Counted from the stretch's first letter, positions 35,021-43,745 are shown. The stretch: DNA of 64,000 nt from Pedobacter heparinus DSM 2366 (GCF_000023825.1 NC_013061.1:1302001-1366000); one strand, 5' to 3'. Notes: a model not told the origin generated them from the letters alone. Numbers and translations: made by a program.

Positions 35021-36817
35021 TTAAAATGATGTGGTATCCGCTTTAATTGTTTTTTTCTTCAAAGTTTCTACATCCTCATCAAACTTTTTCTTCAGGTCCT
35101 GGTATGCTTTAGAGGCTTCGAGTGTTTTAGTCTCTTCAGATTTTTGCTTAAAAATAGGGGCCGAGAAGTGCAGTCGCATCTTTTCTGATAACTTGGCCTT
35201 ATCCAATTCTTTTTTAAATTCAGGTGAATTTAATTTTATCGCGATTTCCCGGCTATGTTCAATAAGCTGTTTTTGCTGATTTTTCCATTCAGCAGAATTA
35301 AAAAACAGCTGGATTCTTTCTGAATTTTTTTTAATATCCTGCTGTTGTTTTTTCCACTCTTTCGAATCAAAGAATTTTTTCATCTTTTCTGAATTCTTTT
35401 TAATGTCCTCACTGTTTTTTGTCCATTCTTCAGCACTGAACTGTTTTTGCAGGTCTTCAGACATTTTTTTGAAACCCGACTGCCATTCCGGAGACATGGT
35501 AAACGTCAGACTTTTATTGACCACCGAATCGATATTGAAATCGAAATCGCCCTTGCTTACAAAGGTATCTTTGATCACTTCTTTTCTTAAACTGTCGGGC
35601 ATTTCCTTTACAGAATTGTATTCCTGCTTACGGCCACTGGCATCAATGGTCACAATTTTAAACTTGTGTTTCTTTCTGGTTGTGTCCTGTCTTAAGAGAG
35701 GCAGCACATTCAATTTTACTAATGGATTGCTGAAATGTCGAATTTTTGCTTCAGAAAGCGGAGCCGGGACAGGAGGCACAGGTAAAACAGGTACCTGAGG
35801 TTTTAGGAAGGCCGGTTCGGTTTTTTCAGGACTGATCCAGGCCAGCGATATTACGGTAGCTATTGTCAAAGTGATGGCAAAAATCTGCTGTTTGGCATTC
35901 ATATAATTGGTCTTCATATCTGTAATTCTTTTAATGCGCTGGTATAAATGTTGGTTGCTGCCATTTGCTGCCATTGACAAAGCAGGTGTTGTTTTGTCTT
36001 TAAGGATTTCAAGTTTTAACAACGCATGTGCATAAGTTAATGGTGTTCCTGTGAGTTTAAGTACAAGATCGTCGCAGGCATGTTCACGTTCTATATTGAT
36101 AAACCTGCTGCTTAACCAGATGAAAGGATTAAAAAACATTAAGGTCTCGATGGCAGTTTTAATCAGATTGAGCAGGTAATCGTTTCTTCGGATATGCGAA
36201 AGTTCATGGATCAATATGGCTTCCACCTGCTTGATGTCCAGTTGCGCCACAAGCGCTATGGGAAACAATACCATTGGTTTAAAATAACCTATTACGAGCG
36301 GTATATTTACCTGGTCAGAAAGGTAGAAACTGATGGGCTGACGGAGCCCCAGCCTGGATAGCATTTCCTTAAAAACCTTTAACCAGGCTTCGGGAACAGA
36401 TGTTTTGTCCGCCTCCTTAAGCTTATGCAGCTTTCTATAGCCCGCGGCAAGGATCAGCAGCTGGCACAACAGGCCAATGGCGTAAACATTAACAATATAA
36501 GGAAAAAACTGCTCTGTTTTCTGGTTGATCCCATCAGACAGGTCCGATGCATATTGCATCAGCACAATTTCTTTATTACCTGCAGAAATAAGCATATCAT
36601 TAGCAGGAAGCTTAAAAATTGAGAAAAAAGTAATGCAGAAGCCTGCAAACATCAGACTTATGGCACCATAAGCCAGGTTGTGCTTTAGTTTTGCCGTCAT
36701 TTTTGGAAAAAAGGCAATTAGAAGTAAAAGTACTCCATAAATAATTGCAGCTTGCCATAAAGAATGAAAGATACTCCATCCTGTTGCTTTGATCAGGTTG
36801 TTTACAATTGTTTCCAT
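35021..36817 (-). CDS. BlaR1/MecR1-type M56 membrane metallopeptidase with a C-terminal repeat tail
   Basis: A 598-residue membrane sensor peptidase. Four hydrophobic segments lie in the first ~320 residues (for example IFHSLWQAAIIYGVLLLLIAF). The zinc motif HExxH is in AILIHELSHIRRNDYLLN, with the distal Glu in NIEREHACDDLVL. A further hydrophobic segment lies near 320 (IFAITLTIATVISLAW). There is no penicillin-binding domain. In its place is a Pro-rich linker (VPVLPVPPVPAPLSE) and then, from about 440 to 575, roughly six repeats of 20-23 residues built on F-x-S-x-EW (FSAEEW 460, FDSKEW 483, FNSAEW 506, LNSPEF 529, FSAPIF 551). The stop of blaI is one base upstream, so the two are co-translated. 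It probably senses a signal and inactivates the BlaI-type repressor. Confidence 0.93.
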   Translation of the reverse strand: METIVNNLIKATGWSIFHSLWQAAIIYGVLLLLIAFFPKMTAKLKHNLAYGAISLMFAGFCITFFSIFKLPANDMLISAGNKEIVLMQYASDLSDGINQKTEQFFPYIVNVYAIGLLCQLLILAAGYRKLHKLKEADKTSVPEAWLKVFKEMLSRLGLRQPISFYLSDQVNIPLVIGYFKPMVLFPIALVAQLDIKQVEAILIHELSHIRRNDYLLNLIKTAIETLMFFNPFIWLSSRFINIEREHACDDLVLKLTGTPLTYAHALLKLEILKDKTTPALSMAANGSNQHLYQRIKRITDMKTNYMNAKQQIFAITLTIATVISLAWISPEKTEPAFLKPQVPVLPVPPVPAPLSEAKIRHFSNPLVKLNVLPLLRQDTTRKKHKFKIVTIDASGRKQEYNSVKEMPDSLRKEVIKDTFVSKGDFDFNIDSVVNKSLTFTMSPEWQSGFKKMSEDLQKQFSAEEWTKNSEDIKKNSEKMKKFFDSKEWKKQQQDIKKNSERIQLFFNSAEWKNQQKQLIEHSREIAIKLNSPEFKKELDKAKLSEKMRLHFSAPIFKQKSEETKTLEASKAYQDLKKKFDEDVETLKKKTIKADTTSF

Positions 36818-36818
36818 G

Positions 36819-37202
36819 TTATTGATTACTTAATTCATCCAGATATTTCTTTATCGAATCGATCTCATCTTTACTAGCCTTATGGTTACCCAGGGCCTGT
36901 ATCACCATGCGTGCGGCTGAACCATTAAAAACATTATCGATCATTTTATTCACCAAATGTTGCTGGGTTTTTTGCTGATTGATCAATGCGCTGTAAATGT
37001 GTGTTTTAGCGGAAGTATCCCGGGCTACCAAACCTTTTTCATGCATAATCTGCATCAGTTTTAGTGTAGTTGTATAACCTGCGTCCTTATTTTTTTCTAA
37101 AACTTCATGTACATCCCTTACTGTGCAATCTCCTTTTTCCCATAGGATCTGCAAAATTTCGAGTTCACTTTCTGTCGGTTTCAAGTTTGCTGTTCCTGTC
37201 AT
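36819..37202 (-). CDS. BlaI/MecI-family transcriptional repressor
   Basis: A 127-residue winged-helix repressor (LKPTESELEILQILWEKGDC, TVRDVHEVLEKNKDAGYTTT, LKLMQIMHEKGLVARD). Members bind palindromic operators as dimers and are cleaved when a partner M56 peptidase is activated. The start at 37202 is ten bases from the nearest operator-like palindrome. No beta-lactamase is adjacent, so the target may be its own operon or unlinked genes. Confidence 0.95.
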   Translation of the reverse strand: MTGTANLKPTESELEILQILWEKGDCTVRDVHEVLEKNKDAGYTTTLKLMQIMHEKGLVARDTSAKTHIYSALINQQKTQQHLVNKMIDNVFNGSAARMVIQALGNHKASKDEIDSIKKYLDELSNQ

Positions 37203-37212
37203 AATATCATAG

Positions 37213-37252
37213 TACGAATGGTTTCGTAATCAAATATACGAATCTATTCGTA
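37213..37252 (-). promoter_or_regulatory. Paired BlaI-type operators
   Basis: Two palindromes, TACGAATGGTTTCGTA (37213-37228, six-base arms) and TACGAATCTATTCGTA (37237-37252, seven-base arms), lie just upstream of the blaI start with centres 24 bases apart. Two repressor dimers could bind the same region of DNA about two helical turns apart. Autoregulation is the expected use. Confidence 0.75.
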
Positions 37253-37292
37253 GATGCAAAATATTTTAACAAAAAAATTAAACAGGTGAGGA

Positions 37293-38204
37293 TTAACGCT
37301 TTCCTTTAGTCCTTAGCGCTTCATATTTATTGATGTTGGCCGGATCCACTTCTGCCAGTAAATTATATGCTTTGATTACATCCTGAGGGTCGGGAAGTAC
37401 GGCAATTACATTCACAAGCTCATCAGCTTTGGTAGCCAGGTACATATTGGGGAAAATAGAGCCCAGCTTTTGTTTATCCATAAGTTTTAAGCCCGATAGA
37501 AGGGCTGCAATTTTTTTAGCCGCTTTAGCAGGATCTTCCTGCATCTGGTCTAAGCCAGTATAGTGGTAATCATAAATGAACTGCCTCAGTTCCTCAAAGC
37601 TTTTGTTCTGCAAGTTCTCATTTAACCAATATCTGTTGCGCAGTCCATCAAAGGCTTTCCAACCCTTATTCCCTGATACCTGGGCTACATTTAAGATATT
37701 TTGTGCTTTGTTGTAAAAATGTGTGCCGCCAAGTTTGCTGAAACTATCTTTATCCAGGCCAATAATGGTATAAGCATAAAAGCTCAGCAGCGAACTTAAA
37801 TTAGAGATGAAATTCTGATCGGAGAAATCCAGCGACTGGCCTTCATTGAAATTAAAATCAAAGTCTTTGTCGCTAATGTTCAGCAAAGTGCTGTTGTAAG
37901 CGGTGTTGTAAACTGGCCTGCTCGATTGGATCTGTGCTTCTGCTTTATAGGCCGAACTTCCATCCCAGGCAGTTATAGTAATTACGAAATTGCATTCTAT
38001 GCGTTCTGGTGGAGTATAAGTTTCGTTACTCCACTTATTGTTGTTTAAAAACTCTCTGATGGTATTTTGTAAAATCTCTAAATTCCTTTTGTTGATGTTT
38101 GGAACAGTAGGGGCCATCAATTGTACCCTTGTATTTAATTCCTGGGCTTGCAGTGCCGCAGCACACAAAATACAGAGTAAGACAAGAGCGCAAAGTTTTC
38201 TCAT
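37293..38204 (-). CDS. porD: DUF4835 / PorD-like type IX secretion protein
   Basis: A 303-residue periplasmic protein of the DUF4835 family, which includes PorD of the type IX secretion system. It has a signal peptide (MRKLCALVLLCILCAAALQAQ). The mature part starts ELNTRVQLMAPTVP and contains the conserved ERIECNFVITITAW, SLLSFYAYTIIGLDKDSFS and FRNRYW-like LRNRYWLNENLQNKSF. It overlaps coaBC by four bases (ATGA), so the two are translationally coupled. The name rests on family membership; no other type IX component is in the window. Confidence 0.88.
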   Translation of the reverse strand: MRKLCALVLLCILCAAALQAQELNTRVQLMAPTVPNINKRNLEILQNTIREFLNNNKWSNETYTPPERIECNFVITITAWDGSSAYKAEAQIQSSRPVYNTAYNSTLLNISDKDFDFNFNEGQSLDFSDQNFISNLSSLLSFYAYTIIGLDKDSFSKLGGTHFYNKAQNILNVAQVSGNKGWKAFDGLRNRYWLNENLQNKSFEELRQFIYDYHYTGLDQMQEDPAKAAKKIAALLSGLKLMDKQKLGSIFPNMYLATKADELVNVIAVLPDPQDVIKAYNLLAEVDPANINKYEALRTKGKR

Positions 38205-39400
38205 ACATTAACCAGCTTTAATATTTCATTGCAAATATCTTTGGCCACCTCGGTTTTCGATTTCATTTCAAAAACTATTTTTTCGGCGGCTTTATTAAAG
38301 ATAGTTATTTTATTGGTATCCATTTTAAAACCGGCACCTTTATCATTTAAAGAATTGAGTACAATGAGGTCCAGGTTCTTTTTTATCAGTTTTTCTTTGG
38401 CATAGGTTTCCTCATTTTGTGTTTCGAGTGCAAAACCTACCAATATTTGCCGGTCAGTTTTTAATTGACCCAGGGTAGCCAGAATATCCGTTGTTTTTTT
38501 GAGCTCCAGGTTAAACTCATTGCTGGTTTTTTTTATCTTTTGCTCAGCCCTGGTTACCGGTGTATAATCTGCCACAGCAGCACTCATTACTGTAATGTCT
38601 GCCTTGCCAAATTCAGCTTTGCAGGCACTAAGCATATCGGCAGCACTTACCACATCAATCCGTTTGAGCTCATAATTGCTTTTTTCGGTAGTAGGACCAG
38701 TAATCAGCGTTACATCTGCACCCAGGCTTGCAAACCTGTTTGCAATAGCAAAACCCATTTTACCCGAAGAGTGGTTTCCTATAAAACGAACAGGGTCTAT
38801 GGCCTCATAAGTAGGGCCCGCCGTAACCATGATCTTTTTTCCCAATAAGGGTAGTGAAGATCTGACCTTATCCGTTAAAAAAGCCAAAATATCTTCAGGT
38901 TCTGCCATCCGGCCTTCACCAAACAGGCCACTTGCCAGTTCTCCGCTGCCAGGCTGGATAACCTGGTTTCCATAGGTCAGTAATTTTTGGACGTTACCTG
39001 CTGTACTTTCGTGTTTCCACATATCCAGGTCCATTGCCGGAGCAACATATACCGGACATTTGGCTGATAAGTAGACGGCAGTAAGCAGGTTATCGCATAA
39101 ACCGGAAGCCATTTTGGCCAGGGTATTGGCACTTGCAGGGGCAATTACCATAAAATCTGCCCAAAGGCCCAATTCAACATGATTGCTCCATACACCTGTT
39201 TCTTCTTCGAAATACTGGGTATAAACTGGATTTTTTGAGAGGGTGGCCAGGGTAAGTGGCGTAATGAAGTTGGCCGCACCAGCCGTTAAAATTACTTTGA
39301 CGTTTGCACCAGCCTTTACCAACAGCCTTACCAGTATGGCTGATTTGTATGCTGCAATGCTGCCGCAAACGCCAAGAATGATCTTTTTATTTTTAAGCAT
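38201..39400 (-). CDS. coaBC: Bifunctional phosphopantothenoylcysteine decarboxylase / phosphopantothenate-cysteine ligase
   Basis: A 399-residue coenzyme A biosynthesis enzyme. The N-terminal flavoprotein CoaC half (about 1-180) has GVCGSIAAYKS, the active-site His in SNHVELGLWADFMVIAPASA, and AMDLDMW. The C-terminal CoaB half has MVTAGPTYEAIDPVRFIGNH, SSGKMGFAIA, MSAAVADYTP and the Lys-rich loop KIKKTSNEFNLELKKTTDIL. It lies in the conserved bamD-rpoZ-coaBC-porD series. Confidence 0.97.
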   Translation of the reverse strand: MLKNKKIILGVCGSIAAYKSAILVRLLVKAGANVKVILTAGAANFITPLTLATLSKNPVYTQYFEEETGVWSNHVELGLWADFMVIAPASANTLAKMASGLCDNLLTAVYLSAKCPVYVAPAMDLDMWKHESTAGNVQKLLTYGNQVIQPGSGELASGLFGEGRMAEPEDILAFLTDKVRSSLPLLGKKIMVTAGPTYEAIDPVRFIGNHSSGKMGFAIANRFASLGADVTLITGPTTEKSNYELKRIDVVSAADMLSACKAEFGKADITVMSAAVADYTPVTRAEQKIKKTSNEFNLELKKTTDILATLGQLKTDRQILVGFALETQNEETYAKEKLIKKNLDLIVLNSLNDKGAGFKMDTNKITIFNKAAEKIVFEMKSKTEVAKDICNEILKLVNV

Positions 39401-39445
39401 GGTTTTAAGGAATGCAGAGATGCAATTTAATACCTATGCGTAGTT

Positions 39446-39775
39446 TTATTGTTGCTCTTTAGCAGGATTTCTGAAATAGATCTTATCGTTCAGGAACTCG
39501 TCAATAGCAATTAAGCTTGGCTTAGGCAAACGCTCATAGTGCTTACTGATTTCAATCTGCTCCCTGTTTTCGAAAATCTCTTCCAGATTATCATTAGAAG
39601 AAGCGAATTCAGCCAATTTGCCGTGCAACTCTTCTTTCATGTTGTTAGAAATCTGGTTAGCCCTTTTTGAAATAATTACTAAAGACTCGTAGATATTTTT
39701 TGTTTTCTGATCTAAATCATTAACATTTCTAGTAACCGTAGTATTCGGTACAGCGGGTTTATTCGTGTTCATCAT
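39446..39775 (-). CDS. rpoZ: RNA polymerase omega/Rpb6-like subunit
   Basis: A 109-residue protein with NIYESLVIISKRANQISNNM, matching the Bacteroidota omega subunit that stabilises RNA polymerase assembly. The C-terminal EIFENREQIEISKHYERLPKP is typical of this clade. It overlaps bamD by four bases and precedes coaBC by 45, a position where Bacteroidota carry rpoZ. Confidence 0.88.
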   Translation of the reverse strand: MMNTNKPAVPNTTVTRNVNDLDQKTKNIYESLVIISKRANQISNNMKEELHGKLAEFASSNDNLEEIFENREQIEISKHYERLPKPSLIAIDEFLNDKIYFRNPAKEQQ

Positions 39776-40701
39776 TTGATGGGGGTTTTTATTGTCGTAG
39801 TGGTACTGTCTGATCTGGCATCTTTTGCCATTAATGCTCTGTATTTTTCCTGATTTTTGGCCAGTTCAGCCAAAAAATGTTTTGCATTTTCTATACCTTG
39901 TTCGCTATTTTTCTTTAAAGCTTTTGCATCTTCAAGCAATTTACTTTGCGGATGTGCCTCTACAAATTCATCTGCATAAGTAATGGCTTCGTTGTAACGG
40001 TCTTCCTGGCGTGTTTCCAAACTGTTCTTTGCATAAGCGAACTGAGATTTGATAATCAGGAAATCCATTTCTTCAGCATATTTAATATCCGGGAAATCAA
40101 TCTGCGCATTTTTCAATGCTATAACAGCAGCCTTATAATTACTTACATCATAACCACCCAGATCGTAATACAACCGGGCATTGTTATATGCTTTATCTTC
40201 AAGCTTGGCACGCAAAAGTCCTATGTATTTTGCAGCATCGGCGGCACGCTCACTTTTAGGATAAAAGTTAATGAACAATTGCAAGGCATCTATTGCTTTA
40301 TACGTGTTCTCCTGATCAAGGCTTGGGGCCGGAGAATCCAGGTAATAGCAATAGGCACCCATGTATCTGCATTCTTCTGCATATTTACTGGTTGGGTAAG
40401 TATCTGCAAATGATTTAAACTGATACCTTGCAGTAGTGTAGTCCTTTAATTTATACAGGGTTAAAGCATAATGGTAGTTTAACTCTTCAGCTTCTGCACG
40501 GCCTCTGTATTTCTGAGAAAGATCTTCAAATAAGATCAAAGCCTTTGCATAGTTCTTTTTGTTATACAAACGCATTGCCTCCTGATACTTTTTGGCTACA
40601 TCGTTGCTCAGTCTGATCTTTTCAAACTGGCTTTTGCAGCCCGCAATGGTCAGGGCTATAATGGTAAAACTTAATAGTAGTACGTGTTTAACTTTAAACA
40701 T
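39772..40701 (-). CDS. bamD: Outer membrane assembly lipoprotein BamD
   Basis: A 309-residue lipoprotein of the BAM complex. The lipobox is TIAGC (Cys22). The N-terminus of the mature protein, KSQFEKIRLSNDVAKKYQEA, and five TPR-like helices follow (YNKKNYAKALILFEDLSQKY, YTTARYQFKSFADTYPTSKY, YKAIDALQLFINFYPKSERA, RYNEAITYADEFVEAHPQSK). The basic tail STTTTIKTPIK is short. It heads the operon, and the predicted -7 box ends only four bases before the ATG. Confidence 0.95.
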   Translation of the reverse strand: MFKVKHVLLLSFTIIALTIAGCKSQFEKIRLSNDVAKKYQEAMRLYNKKNYAKALILFEDLSQKYRGRAEAEELNYHYALTLYKLKDYTTARYQFKSFADTYPTSKYAEECRYMGAYCYYLDSPAPSLDQENTYKAIDALQLFINFYPKSERAADAAKYIGLLRAKLEDKAYNNARLYYDLGGYDVSNYKAAVIALKNAQIDFPDIKYAEEMDFLIIKSQFAYAKNSLETRQEDRYNEAITYADEFVEAHPQSKLLEDAKALKKNSEQGIENAKHFLAELAKNQEKYRALMAKDARSDSTTTTIKTPIK

Positions 40702-40705
40702 TGTG

Positions 40706-40736
40706 CAAAGATAAGGTAATAATACGATAACGTCAA
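40706..40736 (-). promoter_or_regulatory. Predicted bamD operon promoter abutting the start codon
   Basis: On the minus strand, TTG (40734-40736) and a perfect TATCTTTG (40706-40713) are 20 bases apart. The -7 box ends four bases before the bamD ATG, so transcription would begin at or within a base or two of the start codon. Confidence 0.6.
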
Positions 40737-41022
40737 TTAAAAATAACAGGATGCTAAACTATGTAAAGGCTTTGATGTAGGCAAGGCGTTAACATAATTT
40801 AACATCTTCAAATTTTCCCATGTTCTACGTTGTATAAGCTGCAGTTTCAATGGTTTTTGAGTGGGGATTCCGATGGCTTTGGATAGGGATTAACCATAGG
40901 AAAGCCCTTTCAACACCAAGCCAACACACTTGCAATACCAATATAAATATAAGGCGAAAAGAAATGATAAAGATCTTAAGTATAAGAAAGCCGGGATGGA
41001 TTCCGGTTACAAACAACATAAA
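40737..41022. other. Gap between bamD and the DUF4198 gene
   Basis: Small frames of 64 to 100 residues exist on both strands, but none has a recognisable domain, signal peptide or start context, and they overlap each other and the end of the DUF4198 gene. Apart from the bamD promoter I see nothing in this stretch. Confidence 0.5.
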
Positions 41023-41748
41023 CTATTTCGTAATATCCAATATGGTGGTAGCCGCACAATAAACAGATTTGTATTCCTTATTGTTCAATGTGCCTGGGCT
41101 TTTGTCCTTATAAACAGCTTCAATAAAATAGGTTCCCTTATCCAACGCCTTAAATTCAGCTTTTCCATTGGTATCTACTTTTGTATCCAGTTTCCAGCCA
41201 GCCTGGTTGAAAATACTAATCGTTACTTTTGAAAGATCGATGTCCTGATGTTCAACAGTTATGAGGACAGGCTTGTAGGCTGTTGTAGCTGTCGCAGAAA
41301 CGTTCAGTTTAAATCTTCCTGTTTCGGGAACGGCTTTTTCGGCACCTACCTGTACCGCTGCACTTGCATAAAATTCAATTCTGAGTGATCCGGAAGGGAA
41401 TTCCAGCACTTCCATAGCGTCGTTTTGCAAGATGATGCGGTATTCACCATTTTGTTCAGGAGTAAAACTTGCTTTATAATGGTCAGTTGCTGCAGTGGTT
41501 TGTAATTTGATCTTTTCTTTTCCGGGCATCAACAACCATAAAGAAAAGTTTTTGACATTGGCCATTTCCTTACTGTCCAGTAGTTCTGGTTTTTCTGCTG
41601 GTTCTGCATAAAACACCTGCACTTCATGTGCCTGTCCTTTTTTTCCTGAAGGGTTTGTTTTAAGCCAGAAAGCATGCGCAAAAGCACTGTTTACACCAAT
41701 CGTCATTAACACGAGCAGGGCCCATGATTTTAAATTTGCTATCACCAT
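41023..41748 (-). CDS. DUF4198 periplasmic protein
   Basis: A 241-residue exported protein. The signal peptide is MVIANLKSWALLVLMTIGVN-SAFA and the mature protein starts HAFWLKTNPS, the family hallmark with His at the N-terminus available for metal binding. The remainder includes EVQVFYAEPAEKPELLDSKE, a GEYRIILQN beta strand and a second beta domain (TTAYKPVLITVEHQDIDLSK, GKAEFKALDKGTYFIEAVYK). DUF4198 proteins are often linked to nickel or copper handling and TonB receptors; no metal transporter is next to it here, so its role is open. Confidence 0.85.
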   Translation of the reverse strand: MVIANLKSWALLVLMTIGVNSAFAHAFWLKTNPSGKKGQAHEVQVFYAEPAEKPELLDSKEMANVKNFSLWLLMPGKEKIKLQTTAATDHYKASFTPEQNGEYRIILQNDAMEVLEFPSGSLRIEFYASAAVQVGAEKAVPETGRFKLNVSATATTAYKPVLITVEHQDIDLSKVTISIFNQAGWKLDTKVDTNGKAEFKALDKGTYFIEAVYKDKSPGTLNNKEYKSVYCAATTILDITK

Positions 41749-42074
41749 ATCATATTAAAATTTAGAAGTCAGACACAGTTAAATTTACCTAAAGTCGGTT
41801 TTTATTTAGACTGCATCTTAATAAGTGACAAATCTAATATTTTATTTCAGTATTAATAAGAATTATTCTAAATAACTGGATTTGCTGTCAAGTACCCTAT
41901 CCTTATCCTAAGCGATGGTTTCAATGCCCTGGATGGGTTTATATTAAAAGCTGTCGCAATAACCCCTGTTTAATGTCGTTTTCACACAGCTTTTCTTTAA
42001 TCTATAAGGGCTAGCTTTATATGGTCCAACCAAAATAATATCTATCAAAAAGGTAAGTGTTAAAATAAATCATC
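41749..42074. other. Divergent intergenic region
   Basis: An AT-rich spacer between the divergent DUF4198 and SRPBCC genes. It must carry both promoters, but no clear TTG/TAnnTTTG pair or inverted repeat was found, and no gene is supported. Confidence 0.4.
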
Positions 42075-42518
42075 ATGAAAAAATTAGAATTTAGTATTGC
42101 GATTAATGCAAGCCCCGAAAAAGTTTGGGAGATTATCATTGGAAAGGAAACTTACAATGATTGGACAGCACCATTTGCTGAGGGTTCAAGTGTAGAAACG
42201 GATTGGAAAAAGGGTAGCAAAGCTTTGTTCCTGGATGGTAAGGGAAACGGAATGGTCTCGGAGATTGTCGAGAGTATTCCTGGTAAATTCCTTTCTATCC
42301 ATCATCTGGGGGAAGTGAAAGACGGTGTGGAAGATCTTACTGGTTATCAGGGAGAGCAATGGGGAGATGCCCTGGAGAATTATACCCTGAAAGAAGTTGA
42401 GGGCAAAACCGTTTGGCTGGTTAATATGGATATGAATGAGGAGTATGTAAAATATATGGAAGATACCTGGCCGCTGGCAATGGCAAAAGTAAAAGCGCTT
42501 GCTGAAAATGGCAGTTAA
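42075..42518 (+). CDS. SRPBCC / AHSA1-like protein
   Basis: A 147-residue START-like helix-grip protein (LEFSIAINASPEKVWEIIIG, YNDWTAPFAEGSSVETDWKK, GSKALFLDGKGNGMVSEIVE, KTVWLVNMDMNEEYVKYMED). No export signal is present, so it should be cytoplasmic. The family binds hydrophobic ligands or acts as Hsp90 co-chaperone relatives; which applies here cannot be told. It stands alone between divergent and convergent neighbours. Confidence 0.9.
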   Translation: MKKLEFSIAINASPEKVWEIIIGKETYNDWTAPFAEGSSVETDWKKGSKALFLDGKGNGMVSEIVESIPGKFLSIHHLGEVKDGVEDLTGYQGEQWGDALENYTLKEVEGKTVWLVNMDMNEEYVKYMEDTWPLAMAKVKALAENGS

Positions 42519-42602
42519 TCCCTGGTCGATTTAACGACTGCGCTGAATAACCCTTCACCAGTAAATTTAGAGTTACAAACTGAAAGCTGCGCGTCCTGAT
42601 CA

Positions 42603-43613
42603 TCAGCGGAGGAACAATTTTGTATCGAGTACCTTATTCTCAAATTCTGTTACCGGCCTTTTGCTTTCTATCAGTTGGAGCAGCATGGTTGTGGCAATCT
42701 GTCCCATTTCAAAGGCCGGCTGCCGCACAGAGGTAAGCGGATACTTCAGTAGATCCAGCATATCAGAATTGCTAAAGCCGGCAATGGCCATGTCATTCAG
42801 CGCATCTACATTTAAACTCTTAAATACAGTAAGACAGCCCATCGATAGCCGGTCGCCTGCCACAAATATGGCATCCGGTTTTTCTTTAAGGTTTAGCAGC
42901 TCTAAAACTGCACTTTCCGTTTCTTCCTGAAACATACCGCCATGCGGACAATTTTTTATGTAATCAGGGTTGAGTGCTATTCCATATTGGTTTAAGGCCT
43001 TAGTATATCCCCGAAGACGCTCTATACTGATAGACAGATGGGCTGAACTGCTTAAATGTGCAATTTTTTTATAGCCAGCTCTGATCAGGTGTTCAGTAGC
43101 CTCAAAGGCACCTTTTTCATTATTTGCACTAATTTTATGGGTATGTATCTCCTCCGCAATGCGGTCGAAAAATACGATAGGTAATCCTTTATCGTGTAAA
43201 GCACTAAGGTGACCGGTATCTTTTGTTTCTGCGGATAGTGAAATTAGTAAACCATCTACACCCCTTGAGGCCAAATGTTGGGTATTGATCATTTCTCTTT
43301 CATACGATTCATGTGTCTGGGTAATGATAACATGGTAACCCTTATCGTAAGCAATGGATTCAATGCCATTGATGGCCTGAGAAAAATACTGGTTAGCTAC
43401 TTCACTTACAATAACGCCAATTGATTTTGTACGGCGTTCTTTTAAACTTTGTGCAATAGGATTGGGGCGATAGTTAATTTTTTCTGCGTATTCCAGTACC
43501 AGTTTTTTGGTTTTGGGGCTGATCTCGTAAGTATCTCTTAACGCCCTTGACACGGTAGAGGTAGACAATCCTAAAGCAATTGCAATATCTTTTAAAGTAG
43601 CTGGCTCAAACAT
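42603..43613 (-). CDS. LacI-family transcriptional regulator 1 (pectin locus)
   Basis: A 336-residue repressor. The N-terminal helix-turn-helix is LKDIAIALGLSTSTVSRALR and the hinge helix NPIAQSLKERRTKSIGVIV. The periplasmic-binding-protein-like effector domain follows (QAINGIESIAYDKGYHVIIT, GVDGLLISLSAETKD, RGYTKALNQYGIALNPDY, PDAIFVAGDRLSMGCL). It is divergent from a pectinesterase gene, and two operator-like sites lie between them. The effector is likely a galacturonate-derived sugar, by context only. Confidence 0.95.
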   Translation of the reverse strand: MFEPATLKDIAIALGLSTSTVSRALRDTYEISPKTKKLVLEYAEKINYRPNPIAQSLKERRTKSIGVIVSEVANQYFSQAINGIESIAYDKGYHVIITQTHESYEREMINTQHLASRGVDGLLISLSAETKDTGHLSALHDKGLPIVFFDRIAEEIHTHKISANNEKGAFEATEHLIRAGYKKIAHLSSSAHLSISIERLRGYTKALNQYGIALNPDYIKNCPHGGMFQEETESAVLELLNLKEKPDAIFVAGDRLSMGCLTVFKSLNVDALNDMAIAGFSNSDMLDLLKYPLTSVRQPAFEMGQIATTMLLQLIESKRPVTEFENKVLDTKLFLR

Positions 43614-43642
43614 AAACTAAAGCGTAGTTGACAAGTAATTCC

Positions 43643-43657
43643 GAGAACGATTGCATA
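43643..43657 (+). promoter_or_regulatory. LacI-type operator near regulator 1 (CGAGAACGATTGC)
   Basis: This imperfect site lies 30 bases upstream of the start codon of LacI regulator 1 and matches the CGRSAACGWTTGC form seen at 49561, 57974 and 60914. It is placed to allow autoregulation. Confidence 0.55.
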
Positions 43658-43745
43658 AATATAATGAATTTGATCGACATGTTATTTAATCGAAATTCGT
43701 ATGATTGTCATACCAAATATTAAACCAGAGAACTTACCTCTTGAA

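Noticed and set aside
35021..37202. BlaI/M56 pair as a beta-lactam resistance locus
   Set aside because: There is no penicillin-binding sensor domain in the M56 protein and no beta-lactamase or PBP2a-like gene in the neighbourhood.
39946..40413. 155-residue frame antisense to bamD
   Set aside because: It is Cys/Ile/Phe-rich without a domain or start context and lies fully inside a well-supported gene on the other strand.
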